Source: Shimia_B sp038527375 (GTDB lineage Bacteria; Pseudomonadota; Alphaproteobacteria; Rhodobacterales; Rhodobacteraceae). From it: a stretch of 64,000 nt of DNA. Below, one piece after another: positions 1 to 7,777 of this stretch. Numbering within the stretch: position 1 is the stretch's first letter; the number at the start of each line of letters is the position of its first letter. Below the pieces are notes generated by a model, which did not search any database, had not been told where the DNA came from, and saw nothing but the letters and a program-made list of their open reading frames with translations. The stretch is taken from assembly GCA_038527375.1 (NCBI GenBank), contig JBCBFU010000003.1, positions 70,749-134,748 on the forward strand. Reading direction: 5' to 3'. A program made the position numbers and the translations under genes.

Positions 1-152
1 GACGCAAAGCCGGGCGCGGAGCTGGCGTCGCTGTCAAACGCGTCGTCCGCGTGTCCCGCGTCCTCATCCTCGCCGCCCTCGTCGGACCCCAGTGGGCCAA
101 CAAAGGCTGCGCCCATCATCATGACGCCCAGAAGGCTTGCCAACATCAACAT
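1..152 (-). CDS. Partial secreted or membrane protein, N-terminus only (possibly RTX-type)
   Basis: The reading frame opens at an ATG (152-150) and runs off the left edge after 50 codons. The visible part starts with a hydrophobic segment of about 20 residues rich in Leu, Met, Ala and Gly. A strongly acidic stretch follows (DEGGEDEDAGHADD, then more Asp and Ser). A short hydrophobic start followed by Asp-rich low-complexity sequence is common in Roseobacter calcium-binding (RTX-like) secreted proteins, but no repeat unit is visible, so that assignment is inference. The 114 bases to the next gene hold its promoter region. Confidence 0.5.
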   Translation of the reverse strand, partial: MLMLASLLGVMMMGAAFVGPLGSDEGGEDEDAGHADDAFDSDASSAPGFA

Positions 153-266
153 ACGTGCACCTACGAAACCCAAACGTTCCCGCCGGGCTATACCGCAGGG
201 CACATGAACAATCGCTGAACATCGCAAGGTATGGTTAACGCAGGCGGCCCCGTTCGACGGCAGGGC

Positions 267-773
267 TCAGGTCCACGGCACCGGCTGCTGGCTGTAGCTG
301 ATGTACAGCGGGTGCTTGGGATGGCCGTCCTTGGACAGGCCCAGATGAAACAGCGGGCAGCCGGTGCCGCGCAAGAGCGCCTCGACCTGCGGGCCGCGGT
401 TTAGATGCGCGCCGTGGGTGCCCCAGGCTGCAACCACATCGTCGGCCCATCGGGCGGCCTCGGTGATCGCGGCGTCGTTGGCAGGGCCGATGGGTTCGGC
501 CGCCGCGCGCATCTTGCGCGGGTCGGTATCGCGCCACGCGAAGATGTTGCAAACGCGGAAGGCGCCATAGCCCAAGGCGCGGGCGCGGCGTTCGCAGCGT
601 TCGACCGTTGGGTCGTTCTGCACCTCGGTCGCGGTGGACGGGTTCAGCATGACAAAGGCCACCTTGCGCCCGTCCGGGTCCCAGACGCGGGTCAGGGCAT
701 AACGGTAGCGTTCGCAGGGGGAATAGGTCGCAACAGACGGCGCATCGCCCTTGGTGTGGCTGCGGGTGATCAC
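267..773 (-). CDS. DUF1643 family protein
   Basis: A 168-residue protein of the DUF1643 family, whose biochemical function is unknown. Recognisable family features are the MLNPSTA segment about a third of the way in, the VCNIFAWRDTDP segment and the late AWGTHG motif. The chosen start is a GTG (773-771) whose bases form a GTGA overlap with the truB stop, so the two are translationally coupled. A longer frame continues upstream, but its extra N-terminal residues lie wholly inside truB and read as antisense filler. Function cannot be assigned from sequence. Linkage to truB is common in related genomes but does not show a role. Confidence 0.85.
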   Translation of the reverse strand: MITRSHTKGDAPSVATYSPCERYRYALTRVWDPDGRKVAFVMLNPSTATEVQNDPTVERCERRARALGYGAFRVCNIFAWRDTDPRKMRAAAEPIGPANDAAITEAARWADDVVAAWGTHGAHLNRGPQVEALLRGTGCPLFHLGLSKDGHPKHPLYISYSQQPVPWT

Positions 774-1681
774 CGCACGAAAACGCGTGTGGGGTGGAGT
801 TCTGACCCGCGCAAGGTGCCGACGGCAACGGCCGCCCCATCGAGGGAGGCCCAAGCCTCGTCACCATACTGCGCCTCACCGGGATAGACGATCCCGGGAT
901 TGCCGTTGCGCAGGCGCGTGGCCCCTTCGGGTGTCGTGCGCAGTTCCGGCAGATCGGCCAGCCCGACCTCGAGCGGTTGCAGGTGGGCGTCCAGCGCCGG
1001 GTCGCGGGCGAGCTCTTCGACCTGTTCCATGCTCAGACCACCCGCGGCATCAAAGGGACCCGACCAGATGCGGCGCAGGGACAGGACATGGCCGTGACAG
1101 CCAAGGGCCGCCCCCAGATCGCGCGCGATCGACCGCACATAGCCACCCTTGCCGCAGGTCATTTCCAGCGTCACGTGATCTGCATCGGGGCGGTCAGTCA
1201 TCACCAACTCTTCGACCCAGAGCGGGCGGGCGGCCAGCGTGACGTCATCGCCGTCGCGGGCCTTCTTGTAGGCGCGCACGCCGTCGATCTTGACGGCGGA
1301 GAAGGCGGGCGGGACCTGCTGGATGTCGCCGACGAATTGGCCAAGGGCGGCCTTGATGTCATCATCTGAGGGCCGTGCATCGGACTGCGCCGTGACCTCG
1401 CCTTCGGCGTCGTCGGTGTTGGTGGCCTGCCCCAGACGCACGGTGAACTGATAGGCCTTCAACGCGTCGGTGATGTAGGGGACGGTCTTCGTCGCCTCGC
1501 CCAGTGCGACGGCCAGAACGCCCGTGGCCGCAGGATCGAGCGTGCCCGCATGGCCCGCCTTGCGCGCATTCAGCGCCCAGCGCACCTTGTTGACCACCGC
1601 CGTGGAGGTGGGGCCCGCGGGTTTGTCGATGATCAGCCAGCCCGAGATATCGCGGCCTTTGCGGGTGCGCCCCATGGTCAA
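770..1681 (-). CDS. truB: tRNA pseudouridine(55) synthase TruB
   Basis: This enzyme isomerises U55 to pseudouridine in the T-loop of tRNAs. The protein is 303 residues, normal for the bacterial enzyme. The catalytic motif GHAGTLDPAATG is at residues 43-54, with the nucleophilic Asp at 49, and the KGGYVRSI segment that closes the active site lies near residue 185. A C-terminal PUA-like tail is shorter than in E. coli. Two in-frame ATGs lie close together (1681 and 1675), so the start could be two codons later. It sits downstream of rbfA in the same direction, part of the ribosome/tRNA maturation group typical of bacteria, and overlaps the DUF1643 gene by four bases. Confidence 0.96.
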   Translation of the reverse strand: MTMGRTRKGRDISGWLIIDKPAGPTSTAVVNKVRWALNARKAGHAGTLDPAATGVLAVALGEATKTVPYITDALKAYQFTVRLGQATNTDDAEGEVTAQSDARPSDDDIKAALGQFVGDIQQVPPAFSAVKIDGVRAYKKARDGDDVTLAARPLWVEELVMTDRPDADHVTLEMTCGKGGYVRSIARDLGAALGCHGHVLSLRRIWSGPFDAAGGLSMEQVEELARDPALDAHLQPLEVGLADLPELRTTPEGATRLRNGNPGIVYPGEAQYGDEAWASLDGAAVAVGTLRGSELHPTRVFVR

Positions 1682-1751
1682 ATTCCTATGTTCCGAGGGT
1701 CGGCGGGGTATCGCGGAGACCTTGGTCCGTCAACCGCGGACAATCGGGGCG

Positions 1752-2489
1752 TCAATCGGTGACGGCGAGGATCGGACCCATGCGCGGGCCGCCATCCAGA
1801 CGCGGCCCCCCGGCCACGTCGTCGCGGATATAAAGCCGCGAGATCGAGCCATCGAGGAAGAGCGCCTGATCGGCGCCCAAGTGATCGCGAAAGAGGCTGC
1901 CGAATGCGTGGAACGTCACCGCATTGTCGGTGATCGCCATCCAGAGCGTCGCGCCATCGGGCGACATACCCACGCCATTGCGGCGTTTGCGGCTGTCGGA
2001 GTCGGGGAGGAAGCGCGGGTGGAGTTCACCGTCGATCACGAGCATTGGCCCGGATTGCGTGGCGTAGCGGCAGGCGGGGGCCTCCTCCACATAGCGCAGG
2101 GTCTCAACGACCCGGGCGGACCCGTCGTTCAGGCACAGGACCCCGTTTGGCAGAAGCCCGAAATTGCCCGGGCCCGCGTTCGGGATCACCCGCATGACCG
2201 TATCGCCGTCTTCCACATAGTGGCCCACGGGGCGGCGGTCTTCGTGATACATGCCGCCGTTCATGGCGATCTGGACGGTATCGGGCAGGGCGGAAAAGGA
2301 GCCGTAGGGCTGCGCGGTTTCAGGATCGTTCAGGAACAAACGGACCGTGTCGGTGGCAACATCCACGCGGCAGATCGTGTAGCGGTTGCCGTCCACCCTC
2401 TCGGCCGCGCATTCGGCGGCGCTGGCGGCGTGCGGCACGCCCATCCAGAGCGCGCAGAGAAGCGCGGTGGCGCTAATCCTCGAGATCAC
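1752..2489 (-). CDS. Phosphodiester glycosidase family (DUF2233) exported protein
   Basis: The product has 245 residues and a clear signal peptide (positive start, hydrophobic core, cleavage near PHAASA at about residue 24), so it should act in the periplasm. The mature part carries the NAGPA/DUF2233 signatures: an AMNGGMY motif near residue 77 and FLDGSISRLY near residue 223. Members hydrolyse or rearrange sugar phosphodiesters; the substrate here is unknown. The start codon lies 17 bases inside the 3' end of rbfA, so the gene is probably read from the rbfA transcript. Family assignment is firm and function inferred. Confidence 0.85.
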   Translation of the reverse strand: MISRISATALLCALWMGVPHAASAAECAAERVDGNRYTICRVDVATDTVRLFLNDPETAQPYGSFSALPDTVQIAMNGGMYHEDRRPVGHYVEDGDTVMRVIPNAGPGNFGLLPNGVLCLNDGSARVVETLRYVEEAPACRYATQSGPMLVIDGELHPRFLPDSDSRKRRNGVGMSPDGATLWMAITDNAVTFHAFGSLFRDHLGADQALFLDGSISRLYIRDDVAGGPRLDGGPRMGPILAVTD

Positions 2490-2868
2490 GCCGCACCTCG
2501 TCCGAGTTCAGGAGCGCGCGGGTTTCGTCCATCTTGTCGAAGGTCTCGTCGATGCGAAAGCGCAGGTCGGGCGTGTATTTCAGGTTGGAACTGCGCCCGA
2601 TCATGCGGCGCAATTCGCCTTTGTTTCGGGCCAGTGCCTCGATGGCCTCGGCATGGCCGCGACCGCCCAGCGGCATCACATAGGCCGTCGCGATCTTGAG
2701 ATCGGGCGATGTGCGCACCTCGGTCACGGTGATGGACATGCGGCCCAGATCGGGATCATGTAGATCCCCGCGCGCGAGCACATCCGACAGGGTACGCCGG
2801 ATCAATTCCGCCACGCGCAACTGGCGCTGACTGGGGCCGGGGCCGTCATGAAAGGTGTTCTTTGCCAT
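2473..2868 (-). CDS. rbfA: 30S ribosome-binding factor RbfA
   Basis: A 131-residue ribosome assembly factor that binds the immature 30S subunit near helix 1 of 16S rRNA and supports late maturation and cold adaptation. The start (MAKNTFHDGPGPSQRQ) and the KH-like body with RVAELIRRTLSDVL, ITVTEVRTSPDL and the C-terminal FRIDETFDKMDE segment are typical of alphaproteobacterial RbfA. The frame is open far upstream, but those residues would be antisense to dapB, so the ATG at 2868 is chosen. It is divergent from dapB with about 96 bases between starts, and overlaps the next minus-strand gene by 17 bases. Confidence 0.95.
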   Translation of the reverse strand: MAKNTFHDGPGPSQRQLRVAELIRRTLSDVLARGDLHDPDLGRMSITVTEVRTSPDLKIATAYVMPLGGRGHAEAIEALARNKGELRRMIGRSSNLKYTPDLRFRIDETFDKMDETRALLNSDEVRRDLED

Positions 2869-2964
2869 GGCGCACAGATACGGGTGCCGCGCGCCTTTTC
2901 CAAGCGGGGTTTGCAACATCCGGCCTGCGCAGGCAGAAAGGCGCGAAATCAGGGAGAGATGGCC

Positions 2965-3786
2965 ATGACGGACCTGCCGGGAATTGTTGTCACAGGGGCC
3001 TCGGGGCGCATGGGGCAGATGTTGGTGCGCGTGATCACCGACAGCCCGGCGGCGCGTCTGGTGGGCTGTATCGAACGGTCGGGCCACGAGTGGGTCGGGC
3101 GTGATATTGGGGCGGCCATGGGCGGGGCCGATCTGGGCGTGGTGGTCAGTGATGACCCGCTGGAGGCTTTTGCCAAGGCGCAGGCGGTCATCGACTTTAC
3201 AGCGCCGGAGGCCACGCTGGAATTCGCCGCGCTGGCCGCACAGGCGCGCGCCGTTCACGTGATCGGGACCACCGGCATGACGGATGATCAGATTGCCGCG
3301 CTGGAACCGGCGAGCCGTCACGCGACCATCGTGCGTGCGGGCAATATGAGCCTGGGTGTGAACCTCTTGGTGCAGTTGACCAAGCAGGTGGCCGCGGCGC
3401 TGGACGAGGATTTCGATATCGAGGTGATCGAGGCGCATCACCACCACAAGGTCGACGCACCGTCCGGCACCGCCCTGATGCTGGGCGAGGCCGCCGCCGA
3501 AGGGCGCGGCGTGACCTTGGCCGATGTGAAGGATGCGGCCCGCGACGGGATCACCGGCGCGCGCGAACGCGGGCATATCGGGTTTTCCAACATCCGCGGC
3601 GGCGACATCGTGGGGGAGCATGACGTGCTCTTTGCTGGGCCGGGAGAGCGGATCGTGCTGCGTCACGTGGCCTCTGACCGGACGCTCTTTGCCAAGGGCG
3701 CGCTGAAGGCCGCGATTTGGGGGCAGGGCAAGGCGCCGGGCCATTACGATATGTTGGATGTTCTGGGGCTGAAGCCCGGCGGATGA
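2965..3786 (+). CDS. dapB: 4-hydroxy-tetrahydrodipicolinate reductase DapB
   Basis: Reduces 4-hydroxy-tetrahydrodipicolinate with NAD(P)H in the diaminopimelate/lysine pathway, in the cytoplasm. The nucleotide-binding loop GASGRMG is at residues 11-17, and the active-site signature EAHHHHKVDAPSGTA lies near residues 155-169, all residues intact. The protein is 273 residues, normal length. Two ATGs are possible (2959 and 2965). The purine-rich site AGGGAG at 2951-2956 is too close to the first and well placed for the second. It is divergent from rbfA. Confidence 0.96.
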   Translation: MTDLPGIVVTGASGRMGQMLVRVITDSPAARLVGCIERSGHEWVGRDIGAAMGGADLGVVVSDDPLEAFAKAQAVIDFTAPEATLEFAALAAQARAVHVIGTTGMTDDQIAALEPASRHATIVRAGNMSLGVNLLVQLTKQVAAALDEDFDIEVIEAHHHHKVDAPSGTALMLGEAAAEGRGVTLADVKDAARDGITGARERGHIGFSNIRGGDIVGEHDVLFAGPGERIVLRHVASDRTLFAKGALKAAIWGQGKAPGHYDMLDVLGLKPGG

Positions 3787-3883
3787 CCGCCAATTGGACC
3801 TGATCACACCTCTGATCACGGGGCTGTGACGCATCCATACCCTGCTGTGGCGCGTAGTATTCACGTGACACACGGAGGATATT

Positions 3884-4264
3884 ATGTCCCAGACGACGAT
3901 ACGCGCGGTGGCGCTGGGTGCGCTGATGGCGGCAGGGTTCGCGATTGCGCCCAAGGCGGCCACGGCCATGGAAAAGATCGACGACCGTGCCGCGTTCATG
4001 GCCACGCTCGGCGGTCGGTCCCTGAACATCCGGCTCTACGGGCTGGAGCTTCGGGTTTTGGATGATGGCCGCATCATCGGCCGCGCGGCGGGCCGCGACG
4101 TGTCCGGCGCGTGGACTTGGGAAGCGGGCTATTTTTGCCGGTCCATGATGTGGGGCGCGCGGGAGATCCCGTATAACTGTCAGGAAGTGCGCGCCGAAGG
4201 TGACAGGATGCGGTTCACCAGTGATCGCGGCACGGGCGACACGGCTGTCTTCGGCCTGAGATAG
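3884..4264 (+). CDS. Small exported protein of unknown function
   Basis: A 126-residue protein with a Sec signal peptide (about 28 residues, ending near KAATA). The mature domain of roughly 100 residues has two Cys (YFCRSMM and YNCQEV) that could form a disulfide. It has the pattern of a small lipocalin-like or beta-rich secreted domain, but I do not recognise the family with confidence. An AGGAGG-like site (about 3874) supports the start. It stands alone between dapB and a convergent gene, followed by a hairpin. Confidence 0.8.
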   Translation: MSQTTIRAVALGALMAAGFAIAPKAATAMEKIDDRAAFMATLGGRSLNIRLYGLELRVLDDGRIIGRAAGRDVSGAWTWEAGYFCRSMMWGAREIPYNCQEVRAEGDRMRFTSDRGTGDTAVFGLR

Positions 4265-4273
4265 CGGGCCTGA

Positions 4274-4316
4274 ACCCGTCGCGGGGCGCGACGGGTGCCT
4301 CCGGCGGAGGTATTTT
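4274..4316 (+). terminator. Hairpin terminator with a following mini-stem and T-run
   Basis: A perfect 9-bp inverted repeat (ACCCGTCGC / GCGACGGGT, 4274-4296, loop of 5) follows the exported-protein gene by 9 bases. It is followed by CCTCCGGCGGAGG (a 5-bp stem) and TATTTT. The second part matches a motif seen again elsewhere in the window. Confidence 0.6.
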
Positions 4317-4373
4317 GTGCAAAAGGAAATGGGGCTTGCGCGTCTTGTCTGACCTCGGTGTCTGACCACTGTT

Positions 4374-4574
4374 TCAGAAGTCGACGGCGATGCCCTTTTT
4401 CTCCCAATCGCCGAAGCGGATGGGTTCGGGGCCGTCGCGGCCGCCGAGCTCGGTCGGCATATCCTTCACCTTTGCATCGGCGGCCTTGCGGCGGGCTTCG
4501 GCCTCGGCCAGCGCGCGTTGGGCCGCGGGGGGGAGGTCGTCCCGAGATTTGGCAGGGGTGTTGTCATCACTCAT
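4374..4574 (-). CDS. SDHAF4/DUF1674 family succinate dehydrogenase assembly factor
   Basis: A 66-residue protein with a charged Ala/Lys/Asp-rich N-terminal half and the C-terminal signature of DUF1674 (PEPIRFGDWEKKGIAVDF). That tail is shared with the SDHAF4/Sdh8 factors that help assemble the flavoprotein subunit of succinate dehydrogenase. The tail is conserved to the last residue, so the family call is good; the role in this bacterium is inferred from the eukaryotic members. The ATG at 4574 is preferred over the very long open frame upstream, which is antisense to rsmB. It is divergent from rsmB, with starts 45 bases apart. Confidence 0.8.
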   Translation of the reverse strand: MSDDNTPAKSRDDLPPAAQRALAEAEARRKAADAKVKDMPTELGGRDGPEPIRFGDWEKKGIAVDF

Positions 4575-4619
4575 GGGGTTGATATACGCGCGCGCTTGAC
4601 CCGCGCCAAGGAGGCCCAG

Positions 4620-5906
4620 ATGTCGCAAGCCGCAAAACATGCATCCCCGCGTCAGGTCGCCTTGGCGCTGATGGCCGGTGTTCTGGACGAGGGACGGTTG
4701 CTGAGCGATCTGGTGGCGACGCCCATGGTGACCGAGCTTGCTCCGGGGGATCGCGCGCGGGCGGCGCGGCTGGCGACCGAGACATTGCGGACGCTCGACC
4801 GGGCGGACCGGCTGCTCAAACCCCTGTTGCGCAAGGAGCCGCCCTTGATGGTGCAGAATATCCTGCGTCTGGGCGTGGTGGAGATTTGCGGGAACGGCGA
4901 GGCCGCGCACGGGGTCGTCAATGATCTGGTGGGCATCGCGGGCGCGAGCAATCGGACGCAGCCCTACAAGGGCATGGTCAACGCCGTTTTGCGCCGCGCG
5001 GGCGAGGCCGGTGAAGGGAAATGGGGCAAGATGCCCGTGCCGCGCCTGCCCAAATGGCTGCGCCAACCGTTGATGGCGGCCTATGGCAACAGCGCGATGC
5101 AGGGGATCGAGGCCGCGCATCTGCGGGGCGCGCCGCTCGATCTTTCGGTCAAGCCCGGTGTTGATGCAGCGGCGCTGGCCGAGGCGACCGCAGGTGTGGT
5201 TCTGCCGACGGGATCCGTGCGGATCGCGGGCACGCCGCAAGTGTCGGCCCTGCCGGGGTTCGATGCCGGGGATTGGTGGGTGCAGGATGCGGCTGCGGCC
5301 CTGCCTGCGCAGCTGCTGAATGCCCAACCGGGGGAGGTCGTGGCGGATTTCTGCGCGGCGCCCGGCGGTAAAACCATGCAATTGGCTGCCGCGGGCGCGC
5401 AGGTCACGGCCGTTGACAGCCACGGTGGGCGGCTGGAGCGGGTGCACGAAAACCTGACGCGCGTGGGCCTGTCGGCTGAGGTTATCGAGGCTGATGTGCT
5501 TCGCCTAGGTGGCAGCTTTGACGCGATCCTGCTCGATGCGCCCTGTTCAGCCACCGGCACGATCCGGCGCCACCCCGATCTGCCATACGCGCGCGACGGT
5601 CACGGGATCAGCGAGTTGATCGCGCTTCAGGCCCAAATGATCGACGCGGCGCTCGCGCAGCTCAACCCCGGGGGGCGGATGGTGTTCTGTACCTGCTCGC
5701 TTTTGCCCGATGAGGGCGAGGTGCAGGTCGAGGAGGCGTTGGCCCGGCACCCGGGTGTGACCACCGACCGCGCGGTGCTGGAGCGTCCGGGGATCGACCC
5801 CGCGTGGATCACCGAGGAGGGGGGCTTGCGCCTGCGCCCCGACTACTGGTCCGAGCAGGGCGGCATGGACGGGTTCTACATGGCCCTGCTGCACAAACCC
5901 GCCTGA
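4620..5906 (+). CDS. rsmB: RsmB/NOP family RNA (cytosine-5) methyltransferase
   Basis: The product (428 residues) should methylate C5 of a cytosine in 16S rRNA (position 967 in E. coli numbering) using S-adenosylmethionine. An N-terminal NusB-like RNA-binding domain (about residues 1-140) is followed by the methyltransferase fold. The SAM site FCAAPGGKT begins near residue 244, the DAPCSATG motif lies near residue 307 and the second catalytic Cys motif CTCSLLP near residue 357; both cysteines are present. The start at 4620 follows AAGGAGG at 4608-4614. Upstream in-frame codons lack such a site and overlap the divergent gene. Confidence 0.92.
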   Translation: MSQAAKHASPRQVALALMAGVLDEGRLLSDLVATPMVTELAPGDRARAARLATETLRTLDRADRLLKPLLRKEPPLMVQNILRLGVVEICGNGEAAHGVVNDLVGIAGASNRTQPYKGMVNAVLRRAGEAGEGKWGKMPVPRLPKWLRQPLMAAYGNSAMQGIEAAHLRGAPLDLSVKPGVDAAALAEATAGVVLPTGSVRIAGTPQVSALPGFDAGDWWVQDAAAALPAQLLNAQPGEVVADFCAAPGGKTMQLAAAGAQVTAVDSHGGRLERVHENLTRVGLSAEVIEADVLRLGGSFDAILLDAPCSATGTIRRHPDLPYARDGHGISELIALQAQMIDAALAQLNPGGRMVFCTCSLLPDEGEVQVEEALARHPGVTTDRAVLERPGIDPAWITEEGGLRLRPDYWSEQGGMDGFYMALLHKPA

Positions 5907-6005
5907 AATCACACATTCCGCAAAGCGGATGACTTGGGGTGCGGCCTGCGGTATCGTTTCAGCAAAACAAAAGACTCGTCCTGAGGCAGTTCGCGCGAGG
6001 CCCCA

Positions 6006-7763
6006 TTGTCGTTAATTCATCCGGATATGCCCGCCCGTGGCACCCGTTTCGTGACGCGTTTGCACGCGCGTTTCGCGGGGGCAGGCCGGGGTGCGACCGG
6101 GTTCGTGAGCCAGCCTGAGCCGCGATCCATCGGGCATTTTGCCCGAGGACGGCAGCTGGTGGCGGGCAACTTCCTCTTTTCCGGCTATTTGGTCGAGGCC
6201 AAGGAGACGTCGATCTGGGACCTGCCCAACCCGGCGTTGACCTTTGAAGAGGATTTGCACGGGTTTGCATGGCTCGATGATCTGGTGGCTGTGGGCGATG
6301 CGTCGGCGCGGCAATGCGCGCGCGACTGGACGTTCGAATGGGTCGCGCGGTTCGGGCGCGGGCAGGGGCCGGGCTGGACGCCTGACCTGACCGGGCGGCG
6401 GCTGATCCGGTGGATCAACCACGCGCTCTTTATCCTGGGGGCTGCGGACAAACCCGTATCAGACCGCTTTTTCCACACGCTTGCGCGGCAGACGACCTTT
6501 CTGTCGCGACGCTGGTCCAAGACGTCACCCGGGTTGCCGCGGATCGAGGCGTTGACGGGGCTGATCTATTCGGGCCTGTCTCTGACGGGGATGGACCACC
6601 ATGTCGCCCCGGCCATGGCTGCGCTGGGGCGCGAATGCCGTGCGCAGATCGACGGTGACGGTGCATTGGCCTCGCGCAATCCCGAAGAGCTTCTGGAAAT
6701 CTTCACCTTGCTCAACTGGTCCGCATTGGCGCTGCGAGAGGGGGGGCGTGATCCCGCCCCCGCCCATGTGGAGGCCATTGACCGCATCGCGCCTGTGTTG
6801 CGCACGCTGCGCCATGCTGATGGCGGTCTGGCGCGGTTCCATGGCGGGGGGCGCGGGTTGGAAGGGCGGCTGGATCAGGCGCTGGCGACGTCGGGGGTCA
6901 AGGCCACGGTCGCGGGCGAGGCGGCCATGGGATACCGGCGGCTGTCGGCGGCGCGCACCACCGTGTTGATTGACGCCCAGATCCCGCCGCAGGGCGCCGG
7001 CAGTTTCAACGCCCATGCCTCGACGCTCGCGTTTGAGCTGACATCGGGACGGCGTCCGGTGATTGTGAATTGCGGGGCGGGCGCCTCCTTTGGCGAAGAT
7101 TGGCGCCGTGCCGGGCGCGCGACGCCGTCCCATTCGGTCCTGACACTGGAAGGGTATTCGTCGTCGCGTCTGGGTGAGGCGACGCTGACATCAGGCCGCA
7201 AGCGGGAGTTGCTGAGCGACGGGCCGAGCGAGGTTTTGCAAGAGCGGCGCAATACCGAATTTGCGATCCGCCAGCAGGCCAGCCATGACGGCTATCGCAA
7301 GACCCACGGTCTGGTTTACGTCCGCACGCTGGAACTGTCCCACGATGGCCGCACGCTGGCAGGTGAAGAGCTTCTCGTGGCGCTGAACGATGCCGACAAG
7401 ATGCGGCTGGATCGGGCGGTGGACGCTACGCAGTTGCAGGGGGTCCCGGCGGCGGTGCGCTTCCACCTGCATCCGGGGGTGGATGCGGTCCATGATATGG
7501 GTGGCGCGGCGGTGTCGCTGGCCCTGAAAAGTGGGGAGATCTGGGTCTTTCGCCATGACGGCAAGGCGCAGCTGTCGCTGGAGCCATCGGTTTATCTGGA
7601 AAAGGGCCGCCTGAAGCCGCGCGGGGCCGAACAGATCGTGTTGTCGGTCCCGGTCATGGGGGAGCAGACCCGTGTCAGGTGGTCTCTGGCCAAGGCACAG
7701 GAAACTCCGCTAAGTATCCGCGACCTCAAGCGGGATGACCCGCTGGAAGACGAGCTGATCTAA
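6006..7763 (+). CDS. Heparinase II/III family protein
   Basis: A 585-residue protein with an alpha-helical N-terminal toroid and a C-terminal heparinase II/III-like beta domain (from about residue 320, including the FNAHASTLAFELTSGRRPVIVNCG segment). These proteins belong to the uronic-acid polysaccharide lyases, but this conserved Rhodobacterales copy sits between rsmB and purH and has no polysaccharide genes nearby, so its substrate is unknown. There is no obvious signal peptide. The best supported start is TTG at 6006, five bases after GCGAGG; an ATG at 6027 lacks a good site. purH follows 14 bases after the stop, suggesting co-transcription. Confidence 0.85.
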   Translation: MSLIHPDMPARGTRFVTRLHARFAGAGRGATGFVSQPEPRSIGHFARGRQLVAGNFLFSGYLVEAKETSIWDLPNPALTFEEDLHGFAWLDDLVAVGDASARQCARDWTFEWVARFGRGQGPGWTPDLTGRRLIRWINHALFILGAADKPVSDRFFHTLARQTTFLSRRWSKTSPGLPRIEALTGLIYSGLSLTGMDHHVAPAMAALGRECRAQIDGDGALASRNPEELLEIFTLLNWSALALREGGRDPAPAHVEAIDRIAPVLRTLRHADGGLARFHGGGRGLEGRLDQALATSGVKATVAGEAAMGYRRLSAARTTVLIDAQIPPQGAGSFNAHASTLAFELTSGRRPVIVNCGAGASFGEDWRRAGRATPSHSVLTLEGYSSSRLGEATLTSGRKRELLSDGPSEVLQERRNTEFAIRQQASHDGYRKTHGLVYVRTLELSHDGRTLAGEELLVALNDADKMRLDRAVDATQLQGVPAAVRFHLHPGVDAVHDMGGAAVSLALKSGEIWVFRHDGKAQLSLEPSVYLEKGRLKPRGAEQIVLSVPVMGEQTRVRWSLAKAQETPLSIRDLKRDDPLEDELI

Positions 7764-7777
7764 AGGACCCTCCCGCC

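Noticed and set aside
2869..4029. Long minus-strand frame upstream of rbfA, opposite dapB
   Set aside because: It continues the rbfA frame through dapB antisense; dapB has intact motifs and rbfA has a clear start at 2868.
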